A model generated the notes under the pieces. That model ran no database searches and had not been told where the DNA came from. It saw only the letters and a program-made list of their open reading frames with translations. From NCBI GenBank assembly GCA_964440525.1, contig CAYTTC010000044.1, positions 1 to 27,227 on the forward strand: a stretch of 27,227 nt of DNA, given 5' to 3'. This DNA comes from DASWJZ01 sp964440525 (GTDB taxonomy: Bacteria > Pseudomonadota > Alphaproteobacteria > Rhizobiales > Afifellaceae). This document shows, one piece after another, positions 16,601-23,546 of this stretch; within the stretch, counting starts at the first letter, position 1, and every line of letters starts with the position of its first letter. Position numbers and translations under genes: made by a program.

Positions 16601-17009
16601 CTACGTTCCCGGCGTTGGTTTCGAACGATAAGTCGCTCGGTTATGAGCGGCGGCGATCTTTAAGCGCGTTTCAATCAGATCCCGGTCGCGCTTTGGAGTT
16701 TTGGCGGCTCGCTTGGACTTTTTCTGGAATGCATGCAGCACATAGATCACAGAACCGAACTTGACCGTGTAGATGCCCCTGTAGGCATTTTCCGTCGTGA
16801 TCCGCGACGATCTCCAAAACACCAGCTCCACCAAATCCAGAAAGCGGCTTCGCAGCCGGGTGCCTGCCGCCAATCTGCGCCTCGAACAGCGCCTGACCAA
16901 AGTCGCGGCGGACCTCACGAGGGAAGCCACGCAGATCATCCAGCGAAGACCCAACCCACTCGATTGGCTTGACCGAGGCGGGAAGCCGAAGGGACATCGC
17001 ATCTTTCAT
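16601..17009 (-). pseudogene. higB: HigB-like toxin (phage Gp49-like), frameshifted
   Basis: From ATG 17009 the frame reads MKDAMSLRLPASVKPIEWVG and continues through FPREVRRDFGQALFEAQIGG to VLEIVADHDG, the N-terminal half of a Gp49/HigB toxin. It then leaves the family and stops at 16671. The conserved C-terminal half (NAYRGIYTVKFGSVIYVLHA, FQKKSKRAAKTPKRD) is in a neighbouring frame ending at 16601. Removing one base of the four-A run (minus strand; T run at 16788-16791) joins them as ADHDGNAYRGIY, a 135-residue toxin. So a one-base insertion has disabled the toxin, unless it is a sequencing error. higA follows by 2 bp. ATG 16997 is an alternative start. Confidence 0.88.
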
Positions 17010-17012
17010 AGC

Positions 17013-17026
17013 AGTACTACTATAGT
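17013..17026 (-). promoter_or_regulatory. Possible higBA promoter/operator
   Basis: Two adjoining palindromes, AGTACT (17013-17018) and ACTATAGT (17019-17026), lie just upstream of the higB start. On the minus strand TATAGT (17024-17019) could be a -10, which would start transcription within a few bases of ATG 17009. No good -35 was seen. Confidence 0.3.
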
Positions 17027-17061
17027 CTCGACAAGCGATTGCGAGCGAGAGACCCGCAGCG

Positions 17062-17077
17062 GCCGCGCGATTGACGC
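17062..17077 (+). repeat. Right copy of 16-bp direct repeat bracketing the hig genes
   Basis: GCCGCGCGATTGACGC, one mismatch from 15811-15826. It lies between the hig block and def, 32 bp before the def start codon. Confidence 0.4.
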
Positions 17078-17108
17078 CCGCTGGGCCAACGCCTATGTCG
17101 CGCCGGTC

Positions 17109-17645
17109 ATGTCGAACCTCGAAATCCTCACCATCCCCGATCCCGTCCTGCGCCAGAAAAGCGCGCCCGTCGAAGCAGTCACCGACGCGACGCGGCGCTT
17201 CATGGATCAGTTGCTTGCGACCATGTACGAGGCGCCGGGGATCGGGCTCGCCGCGATCCAGGTCGGCGAGAAGCTGCGCATCATCACAATCGACGTGGCG
17301 CGCGAGGAAGAGCCGCGAAGCCCCCTCTTCCTCATCAATCCAGAGATCCTCTGGAGCTCGGAGGACGAGCGTTCGACCTACGAGGAGGGGTGCCTGTCGA
17401 TCCCCGACTACTACGCCGAAGTGGAGCGGCCGGCGAAGGTCCGGGTCCGCTACGTCGACTATGAGGGGGAGCAGCAGGAGCGCGAGGTGGAAGGCCTTCT
17501 CGCCACCTGCGTACAGCATGAGGTCGACCACCTGAACGGCGTCCTCTTCATCGATTACCTGTCCAAGCTGAAGCGCGATCTGGTCGTGAAAAAATTCACC
17601 AAGGCGGCGCGCGAGAAGGAACGCCAGCGCCAGCATCGGATCTGA
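17109..17645 (+). CDS. def: Peptide deformylase
   Basis: Removes the N-formyl group from nascent proteins, using a metal-bound water. 178 residues with all three motifs: GIGLAAIQVG (44-53), EGCLS (93-97, metal ligand Cys95) and QHEVDH (136-141, ligands His137 and His141, catalytic Glu138). The Ile in motif I replaces the common Pro, as in many alphaproteobacterial enzymes. ATG 17109 fits the conserved start (LEILTIPDPVLRQKS); the longer frame upstream runs through the hig region. The stop overlaps the fmt start by 1 bp, coupling the two genes that handle the formyl-Met cycle. Confidence 0.97.
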   Translation: MSNLEILTIPDPVLRQKSAPVEAVTDATRRFMDQLLATMYEAPGIGLAAIQVGEKLRIITIDVAREEEPRSPLFLINPEILWSSEDERSTYEEGCLSIPDYYAEVERPAKVRVRYVDYEGEQQEREVEGLLATCVQHEVDHLNGVLFIDYLSKLKRDLVVKKFTKAAREKERQRQHRI

Positions 17646-18583
17646 TGATGGCGCTTCGCGTCGTCTTCATGGGCACGCCGGAATTCGCGGTGCCCACGCT
17701 GACGAGAATCGTCGATGCCGGCCATGACGTCGCCGCCGTCTTTACGCGGGCACCGCAGCCGGCCGGGCGCGGCATGGCCGAGCGGCCTTCGCCGGTGCAT
17801 GAGGCGGCGCGCGAACTCGGCGTTTCGCTCGTCATACCGCGGACCCTCAAGATTCCCGCGGCTGAGGCGCTGTTCGCCACGCATCGCGCGGATGTTGCCG
17901 TCGTCGTCGCCTACGGACTGATCCTGCCAAAGGCGATCCTCGACGCGCCGGGCCACGGCTGCCTCAATTTGCATGCCTCAGCGCTCCCGCGCTGGCGGGG
18001 AGCGGCGCCGATCGAGCGCGCCATCATGGTGGGCGACGCGGAGACGGCCGTCATGGTGATGCGCATGGAGGAGGGCCTCGACACCGGCCCGATTTGCCTT
18101 GCCGAGCGCGTGCCGATCGGCGCGGACGAAACAGCGGGCGAGCTTCGCGCCCGGCTGGCGCCGATCGGCGCCGAACTCATGGTCCGTGCGCTCGCGAGGC
18201 TGGAAGAGGGAAAACTCGACTGCACGCCGCAGCCGGAGACCGGCGTCACCTATGCCAAAAAGATCGACAAGGCGGAGACGCGCATCGATTGGCGGCGGCC
18301 CGCCGCGGATTTGCATAATCAGATCCGTGGCTTGTCGCCGTTTCCGGGCGCCTGGTGCGAAATTCAGCGCGAGGGGAGCCACGAGCGCGTCAAGATCCTC
18401 CGCGCCAGGCGGACGGAGGGATCGGGGCCACCCGGCACCATTCTCAGCCTCGACCCGCTCCTCGTCGCCTGCGGGTCGGGTGCTCTTGAACTGACGGAGC
18501 TGCAGCGTGCCGGCAAGAAACCCGCCGCGGTGGCCGAATTTCTGCGTGGCGCGCGTCTGGCTCGGGGATCGACGCTGGCGTAA
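17645..18583 (+). CDS. fmt: Methionyl-tRNA formyltransferase
   Basis: Formylates Met-tRNAfMet from 10-formyl-tetrahydrofolate before translation initiation. 312 residues: start VVFMGTPEFAVPTL, PSPV loop at 48-51, catalytic Asn108, His110 and Asp146 in LNLHASALPRWRGAAPI and EEGLDTGPI, then the C-terminal OB-fold domain. In the motif, ALPRWRG replaces the usual LLPRWRG. Two overlapping starts exist (ATG 17645 and 17648, in TGATGATGG), both sharing bases with or abutting the def stop. Co-transcribed with def; a GNAT gene follows after 47 bp. Confidence 0.97.
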   Translation: MMALRVVFMGTPEFAVPTLTRIVDAGHDVAAVFTRAPQPAGRGMAERPSPVHEAARELGVSLVIPRTLKIPAAEALFATHRADVAVVVAYGLILPKAILDAPGHGCLNLHASALPRWRGAAPIERAIMVGDAETAVMVMRMEEGLDTGPICLAERVPIGADETAGELRARLAPIGAELMVRALARLEEGKLDCTPQPETGVTYAKKIDKAETRIDWRRPAADLHNQIRGLSPFPGAWCEIQREGSHERVKILRARRTEGSGPPGTILSLDPLLVACGSGALELTELQRAGKKPAAVAEFLRGARLARGSTLA

Positions 18584-18630
18584 GTGTTGACCTCCTTGGC
18601 CTTTCTGAGAACCATGCCGCGCCGACGCTT

Positions 18631-19230
18631 GTGAGTCTCGATTTGACCTGGATCAAGCATCCTTCCGACAAGCTCTTGGCAGCCAAGCCCGAGCCGCGCG
18701 CCGACCTTGTGGTGATGCGAGTCGAGGAGCCGCACGATGCGTCGCAGATCCGCGACCTCCTGGAGGCTTCGTTCACGGACTTTGGCGAGGCAATCCTGGT
18801 CGACAGGCTGAGGAGCGACGGCGACATCGTGCTTTCGCTCGTGGCGGAGGATGTGGGGGTCGTCATCGGCTACATCGCCTTTTCGCGGCTCATGGTCGAA
18901 GGCGGCGAGGCACCCTTCCGCGCCGTCGCGCTGGCGCCACTTGCGGTCTATCCTGAATATCAGCAGCAGGGCATCGCCACGCGCCTCGTGCAGGAGGGGC
19001 ACGCCTGCCTCGCCGCCATCGGCGAGACACTATCCGTCGTGGTCGGCGAGCCGCACTTCTATGGCCGATTCGGCTACAGCAACCGCCGCGTCGCAAACTT
19101 CGACAGCGAATACCAATCGCCTTATCTAATGGCCCTTTCCTTCGGCGGAGCGCCCACACAAGGACGCCTCGCTTACGCGCCGGCCTTTGCAGCGCTCAGC
19201 GAAAATGCCCCGCTACAAACTGACGATTGA
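18631..19230 (+). CDS. GNAT family N-acetyltransferase (YhbS-like)
   Basis: 199 residues. The GNAT fold covers about residues 28-170. The acetyl-CoA site is LAPLAVYPEYQQQGIATRLVQEG (102-124), with the Q/R-x-x-G-x-A/G motif as QQQGIA, followed by VVVGEPHFYGRFGYSN, which matches the YhbS-like subgroup. Substrate unknown. The start is uncertain: GTG 18631 has no clear ribosome binding site, and an ATG at 18715 begins nearer the domain. Its 3' end overlaps truA by 26 bp, so it is part of the def-fmt-truA transcript. Its N-terminal 27 residues are less conserved-looking than the rest. Confidence 0.85.
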   Translation: MSLDLTWIKHPSDKLLAAKPEPRADLVVMRVEEPHDASQIRDLLEASFTDFGEAILVDRLRSDGDIVLSLVAEDVGVVIGYIAFSRLMVEGGEAPFRAVALAPLAVYPEYQQQGIATRLVQEGHACLAAIGETLSVVVGEPHFYGRFGYSNRRVANFDSEYQSPYLMALSFGGAPTQGRLAYAPAFAALSENAPLQTDD

Positions 19231-19951
19231 GTATGACGGCACGCCCTTCGTCGGCTGGCAGCGCCAGACGAACGGTCGCTCCGTGCAGCAGGCGATCGAA
19301 GAAGCGCTTGTCCGGCTGACCGGCGAGGAGCCGACGATCCGCGGCGCCGGGCGTACCGATGCCGGCGTGCACGCGCTCGGCCAGGTCGCGCATTTCGACC
19401 TTCTCCGCGATTGGACGGGCGACAAGCTCAGGGACGGGCTCAATGCGCATCTGCGGCCAGAGCCCATCGCAATCCTCCGGGCCGAAGCCGTCGCCGACGG
19501 CTTCGATGCGCGCTATTCGGCGGTTCGCCGCCATTATTCATACCGCATCCTCATGCGCCGCGCTCCGCCGGTAATCGACCGCGGCCGCGTCTGGCACGTG
19601 GGGCGGCCGCTCAACGCGGTCGCGATGCACCGGGCCGCGCAGAAGCTCGTCGGCACGCACGACTTCACCACTTTTCGCTCCACCGAATGCCAGGCCAAAA
19701 GCCCGGTCAAAACCCTCGATCGGTTGAGCGTGCTCAAACGGAGCGAAGAGCTCACCATCGAGGCGACGGCGCGTTCTTTCCTTCACAACCAGGTCCGCTC
19801 GCTGGTCGGGTCGCTGAAGCTGGTGGGCGAAGGAAAATGGAGCGGCGACGACCTCGAGGCGGCACTTCTTGCGCGCGACCGGACCGCCTCGGGGCCGGTC
19901 GCGCCGCCCGACGGGCTCTATCTGATGCGGGTGGATTATCCGGAAGGCTAG
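19205..19951 (+). CDS. truA: tRNA pseudouridine(38-40) synthase
   Basis: Converts uridines 38-40 of the tRNA anticodon arm to pseudouridine. 248 residues. It starts with YKLTIEYDGTPFVGWQRQ, has catalytic Asp52 in GAGRTDAGVHA (47-57), then the conserved HDFTTFRS and the C-terminal FLHNQVRSLVGSL. ATG 19205 lies 26 bp inside the GNAT gene; the ORF extends upstream but the conserved protein begins at this Met. Its stop shares 4 bp with that of the convergent membrane gene, so no room exists for a terminator between them. Confidence 0.97.
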   Translation: MPRYKLTIEYDGTPFVGWQRQTNGRSVQQAIEEALVRLTGEEPTIRGAGRTDAGVHALGQVAHFDLLRDWTGDKLRDGLNAHLRPEPIAILRAEAVADGFDARYSAVRRHYSYRILMRRAPPVIDRGRVWHVGRPLNAVAMHRAAQKLVGTHDFTTFRSTECQAKSPVKTLDRLSVLKRSEELTIEATARSFLHNQVRSLVGSLKLVGEGKWSGDDLEAALLARDRTASGPVAPPDGLYLMRVDYPEG

Positions 19952-20526
19952 GTTAGTCGATCGAAGGCCGACCAGACGACGAGGCTGATCAGGAGGTCGA
20001 GAACCACGATCGGCAACGCCATCGCCACGGAGACGGAAAGCGTCGTGCGCGCGATGACATAGGAGAAGCGGAGCGCGACCGCGATCGCGACAATCAGCGC
20101 AAAGGGCATCAGCGCCGACGGCAGGACGCCGAGAAGATGCAGCGCGTGCACCACCGCCACGATTGCGGCGATGAGCACGGACGCCCAATTGCGCGCCACG
20201 ATATAGGGCACATAGCGCGAGCCGAGCCCAAAGGGAGGCGCGAGCAGCGCAAAGATCAACGGGAAGGCGAACCAATCGACAAGAAGCGCAAATCCATTCA
20301 GCGCAATCGTGCCGCCGGTGAGCGGTTCGGCAACGCCGGACTCCGGCAAAAGCGGCTGTTGGCTGATGAGGGAGAGGAGCGCGAAAGGCGCGAGCAGGAT
20401 CACGGCTGCAAAGGAGCGCCAAAAGCCTTCGAGCGACGTGTCGAGGCGATTGAGGCCGTCCGGCCGGCCGAGCATGACCTGCCAGGCGCCGGTGAGGTTG
20501 TCGCGAACGTAGTTGACGCCGTTCAT
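19948..20526 (-). CDS. Conserved membrane protein downstream of dapE
   Basis: 192 residues. A short polar N-terminus (NGVNYVRDNLTGAWQVMLGR) is followed by about five hydrophobic segments (roughly 35-55, 72-95, 105-130, 135-160, 165-188), so an inner-membrane protein. I do not recognise a named family. The start is at ATG 20526, which shares one base with the dapE stop (TGATG), indicating translational coupling. This makes it the last gene of dapD-DUF805-dapE. A longer frame reaching back to 20961 lies antisense-free within dapE and is rejected. Confidence 0.85.
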   Translation of the reverse strand: MNGVNYVRDNLTGAWQVMLGRPDGLNRLDTSLEGFWRSFAAVILLAPFALLSLISQQPLLPESGVAEPLTGGTIALNGFALLVDWFAFPLIFALLAPPFGLGSRYVPYIVARNWASVLIAAIVAVVHALHLLGVLPSALMPFALIVAIAVALRFSYVIARTTLSVSVAMALPIVVLDLLISLVVWSAFDRLT

Positions 20527-21716
20527 CACCGGAGAAAATACGCCCCCAGAATCTCTTCGTAGATCGCGGCCGTGCGCTCGATATCGGCGAGGGACACGTG
20601 CTCGTCGATCTGGTGCACGGTGGCGCCGACCGGACCGAATTCGACGACCGGGCAATAGTTTTTGATGAAGCGCGCATCCGATGTTCCACCGCTCGTCGAC
20701 AGCGCGGGGCGGCGACCTGCGACCTTTTCGATCGCGTCGGAAACCAGCCCGATCAGGGTCTCGTCGCGCGTCAGGAAAACATCCGACGACGGAGGCTCTG
20801 GCGTCAGCCGCCAGCGGATCGGGAGTTTTGGCGAGAGCAACGGATCTGCAGCCGCGACCGCGAGCCGCTTTTCGATCTCCGCCTGCAGGCTCGCGCGCGT
20901 CCAACGGTCGTTGTAGCGGCTGTTGAAGCGCGCCGTCGCGCTCGCGGGAATCACGTTCCACACCGGATTGCCGACATCGACGCTGACGACCTCGAGCGAC
21001 GACGGCCCGAAATGCTCCGACCCCGCGTCGAGCGGCGCCGATTGCAGCGCGTAGAGAAGCTGGGTGAGGCCACGCACCGGATTGTCAGCCAAGTCTGGAT
21101 AGGCAGCATGGCCCTGGGTTCCCTCCACGACGAGCGTGGCGGAGAAGCTGCCGCGGCGGCCGATCTTGATCTGGTCTCCGAGCTCGCGCGCGCTGGTCGG
21201 CTCGCCGACGAGCGCCGCGGAGAAACGTTCGCCGCGGTTTGCGGCCCAATGGAGGAGCTCGACGGTGCCGTTGATGGCGGCGCCCTCCTCGTCTCCGGTG
21301 ACAAGGAACGACAGCCTTCCGCCGAAATCAGAACCGTTCTCGGCGACGAAGCGAAGCGCGGCGACAACCATGGCGGCGAGACCGCCCTTCATGTCCGCCG
21401 CGCCACGTCCAAAGAGCACGCCGTCGACAATCTCCGCCGCGAAGGGGGGATGCCGCCAGCTTCCCTCCGGGCCGGGCGGGACGACGTCGACATGGCCGGC
21501 AAGGGTGAGATGCCGGGAGCCGTGGCCGATTGCAGCGAAGAGATTTTCGACCGGCACGCTGCCCGGCTCCGAGAAGGTAGGCCGGTCGATTGCAAATCCG
21601 GCCGGAGCGAGGTAGCGCTCCAGCACGTCGAGCGCCGGGCCGCCCGCCGGCGTGACCGTCGGAGCCCGCACAAGCTCGACGAGGAGATCGCTGGTGGTTG
21701 GAACCTTTTTCGTCAT
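20526..21716 (-). CDS. dapE: Succinyl-diaminopimelate desuccinylase
   Basis: Hydrolyses N-succinyl-LL-diaminopimelate in the lysine and peptidoglycan precursor pathway. 396 residues, M20 metallopeptidase family with a two-zinc site. Ligands and catalytic residues: His75 and catalytic Asp77 (GHVDVVPPG), Asp108 (GRGAADMKGG), Glu143/Glu144 (TGDEEG), with a C-terminal SGGTSDARFIK and VHQIDEHVS (last His ligand). The start ATG 21716 overlaps the DUF805 stop by 4 bp (ATGA). In the same operon as dapD, the enzyme two steps before it. Confidence 0.97.
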   Translation of the reverse strand: MTKKVPTTSDLLVELVRAPTVTPAGGPALDVLERYLAPAGFAIDRPTFSEPGSVPVENLFAAIGHGSRHLTLAGHVDVVPPGPEGSWRHPPFAAEIVDGVLFGRGAADMKGGLAAMVVAALRFVAENGSDFGGRLSFLVTGDEEGAAINGTVELLHWAANRGERFSAALVGEPTSARELGDQIKIGRRGSFSATLVVEGTQGHAAYPDLADNPVRGLTQLLYALQSAPLDAGSEHFGPSSLEVVSVDVGNPVWNVIPASATARFNSRYNDRWTRASLQAEIEKRLAVAAADPLLSPKLPIRWRLTPEPPSSDVFLTRDETLIGLVSDAIEKVAGRRPALSTSGGTSDARFIKNYCPVVEFGPVGATVHQIDEHVSLADIERTAAIYEEILGAYFLR

Positions 21717-22102
21717 GCCGGCACGCTATCAGTCGCGTCGCCATAAGCGTTCGGCCCCGCCGTGCCGGGCAGCATGCCGATCCAGATCGTGAAGGCGAAA
21801 TTAACGAGCGGCACGAACATCGCCAGCGCCAGGAAGCCGCTATAGCCGACGTCGTGCAGCCGCTTCACCGAAACGGCGACATTCGAATAGACCGTCACCA
21901 GAATCACGAACGGTCCGACCGCCTGGGCGAGGCGAGAGAAGCTTGCCTGCTCGCCGCCTAGGAGCTGGCCGACAATGACGGCGTTCAGGCATATCAGCAG
22001 AGCATAGGACAGCCAGTAAACGCGGCGCGAGATCCGCCCCTTAAGGCCGAAAAGGAGCCAGGGTATTGAAGCGCCCCACCCGCCGGTCCGCAAGTTCGGC
22101 AC
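21713..22102 (-). CDS. DUF805 membrane protein
   Basis: 129 residues. DUF805 family: LFGLKGRISRRVYWLSYALL at the start, then four hydrophobic helices, with VKRLHDVGYSG between the second pair and the C-terminal PNAYG. No function is known. It begins with GTG 22102, with GAGGGA just upstream, 6 bp after the dapD stop, and overlaps dapE by 4 bp, so it is firmly in the dap operon. Its presence between dapD and dapE is seen in other Hyphomicrobiales. Confidence 0.93.
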   Translation of the reverse strand: MPNLRTGGWGASIPWLLFGLKGRISRRVYWLSYALLICLNAVIVGQLLGGEQASFSRLAQAVGPFVILVTVYSNVAVSVKRLHDVGYSGFLALAMFVPLVNFAFTIWIGMLPGTAGPNAYGDATDSVPA

Positions 22103-22108
22103 GGTCCC

Positions 22109-22936
22109 TCAATCGCGCAGAAGTTCGTTGATGGAGGTCTTAGCGCGGGTCTTCTCGTCGACCTGCTTGACGATCACCGCGCAATAGAGCGAGGGGCCGC
22201 CGGAGGCGCCGGGCATGGAGCCGGAGACGACGACCGAATAGGGCGGCACCTCGCCGTAAAACACTTTTCCTGTGGCGCGATCGACGATGCGCGTCGAGGC
22301 ACCGAGATAGACGCCCATGGAAAGGACCGAGCCCTCGCGCACGACGACGCCCTCAGCCACCTCGGCGCGCGCGCCGATGAAGCAATCGTCTTCGATGACC
22401 ACTGGGCCGGCCTGCAGCGGCTCCAGCACGCCGCCGATTCCGGCGCCGCCGGAGATGTGGCAGCGCTTGCCGATCTGCGCGCACGAGCCCACCGTCGCCC
22501 AGGTATCAACCATCGTGCCCTCGTCCACATAGGCGCCGAGATTGACGAACGACGGCATCAGCACGACGCCAGGCGCGATGAAAGCCGAGCGGCGCACGAT
22601 CGATCCCGGCACGGCGCGAAAGCCGGCAGCGCGAAAACGGCTTTCGCCCCAGCCCTCGAACTTCAACGGCACCTTGTCCCACCAGGCCATGCCTCCGGGT
22701 CCCGGAACGAGTTGCATGTCGTTCAGCCGAAAAGACAGCAGAACAGCTTTCTTCAGCCATTGATTGACGATCCATCCGCCGTCGCGTTTCTCGGCCACTC
22801 TGACCTCGCCGGAATCAAGAAGGTCGAGCGCGGCATCGACCGCCTCGCGCACCCGGCCTCCAGTCGAAACGCCGATCGTCTGGCGCTCTTCAAACGCTCC
22901 CTCGACAATGCTGCGAAGCTGGGCAATGTCGGTCAT
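22109..22936 (-). CDS. dapD: 2,3,4,5-tetrahydropyridine-2,6-dicarboxylate N-succinyltransferase
   Basis: Succinylates tetrahydrodipicolinate with succinyl-CoA in lysine/diaminopimelate synthesis. 275 residues. An N-terminal helical domain (about 1-95, with FEERQTIGVSTGGRVREAVD) leads to a left-handed beta helix of hexapeptide repeats (about 110-235), including FVNLGAYVDEGTMVDTWATV, CHISGGAGIGGVLEPLQAGP and IGARAEVAEGVVVREGSVLS. ATG 22936 has GGAGG four bases upstream. First gene of dapD-DUF805-dapE-membrane protein; its promoter lies in the 159-bp gap with the HIT gene. Confidence 0.97.
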   Translation of the reverse strand: MTDIAQLRSIVEGAFEERQTIGVSTGGRVREAVDAALDLLDSGEVRVAEKRDGGWIVNQWLKKAVLLSFRLNDMQLVPGPGGMAWWDKVPLKFEGWGESRFRAAGFRAVPGSIVRRSAFIAPGVVLMPSFVNLGAYVDEGTMVDTWATVGSCAQIGKRCHISGGAGIGGVLEPLQAGPVVIEDDCFIGARAEVAEGVVVREGSVLSMGVYLGASTRIVDRATGKVFYGEVPPYSVVVSGSMPGASGGPSLYCAVIVKQVDEKTRAKTSINELLRD

Positions 22937-23014
22937 CAAACCTCCGGGGAAATGCGCGCGGACCTTGTGAGCCGCGAGCGCCGGACAGTCAACCAACAGC
23001 CTACCTAGACCCTC

Positions 23015-23087
23015 AAACGGGCTCTAGGTTTGTTCAAGCATGATCTTTTCCGAAAAGCGGTTCCCACTTTTCGGGATCATGTTCTAG
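23015..23087 (+). repeat. Hyphomicrobiales-type palindromic interspersed repeat
   Basis: A hairpin element between divergent dapD and the HIT gene. Outer stem CATGATC (23039-23045) / GATCATG (23075-23081); inner stem CCGAAAAG (23050-23057) / CTTTTCGG (23067-23074); loop of 9 nt with a TTTT bulge on one side. It is bounded by CTCTAG-like ends (near 23022 and at 23083-23087). From memory this is a familiar intergenic repeat in genomes of this order. The only copy I noticed in the window. Confidence 0.7.
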
Positions 23088-23095
23088 GAGCGGCT

Positions 23096-23503
23096 TTGCA
23101 CGATTTCGCCCTCGATCCGAAGATCGCCGCCGACAGTCTGCCGGTGACCGAGCTGAGGCTCTCCGCGGTCCGGCTGATGCGCGATGCCAATTATCCCTGG
23201 CTCCTCCTCGTTCCGCGCCGGTTCGGACTTGTCGAGCTGACCGACCTCGAACCAGCCGGGCAAATGGACCTCATGCGCGAAATCGCATCGGCGAGCACGG
23301 CGCTCAGGGCTGTCGCCCCCGCGGACAAGCTCAACATCGCCACGCTCGGCAACATGGTGCGGCAGCTGCATGTCCATGTGATCGCCCGCAGGCGCGACGA
23401 TCCGGCCTGGCCGAAGCCGGTCTGGGGCGCGGTGCCCGCAACAGCCTACGCACCGGGCGCGGCGGAAGCCCTTGCCGCAAAGCTCGCCGCGCGCTTGAAG
23501 TGA
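23096..23503 (+). CDS. HIT domain protein
   Basis: 135 residues from TTG 23096. Histidine-triad hydrolase fold, with YPWLLLVPRR, a core LGNMVRQLHVHVIAR motif (85-98) and the terminal segment of small helices. In the H-x-H-x-H triad the first position is Gln90, giving QLHVHVI with His92 and His94, as in a group of alphaproteobacterial HIT proteins; nucleotide hydrolase or transferase activity is inferred. TTG 23096 is chosen because GGAG lies 5 bp ahead and the protein then begins near DFALDPKIAADSLPV; a longer frame from 23030 would translate the hairpin repeat. nudC follows by 43 bp. Confidence 0.88.
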   Translation: MHDFALDPKIAADSLPVTELRLSAVRLMRDANYPWLLLVPRRFGLVELTDLEPAGQMDLMREIASASTALRAVAPADKLNIATLGNMVRQLHVHVIARRRDDPAWPKPVWGAVPATAYAPGAAEALAAKLAARLK

Positions 23504-23546
23504 CAGGTGGCCGCCCCACACCGTCGGCTACCCTCTAAAGGCACCC

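Noticed and set aside
20527..20961. N-terminal extension of the 192-residue membrane protein back into dapE
   Set aside because: The extra sequence is out of frame over conserved dapE and Arg-rich; the TGATG overlap marks the real start.
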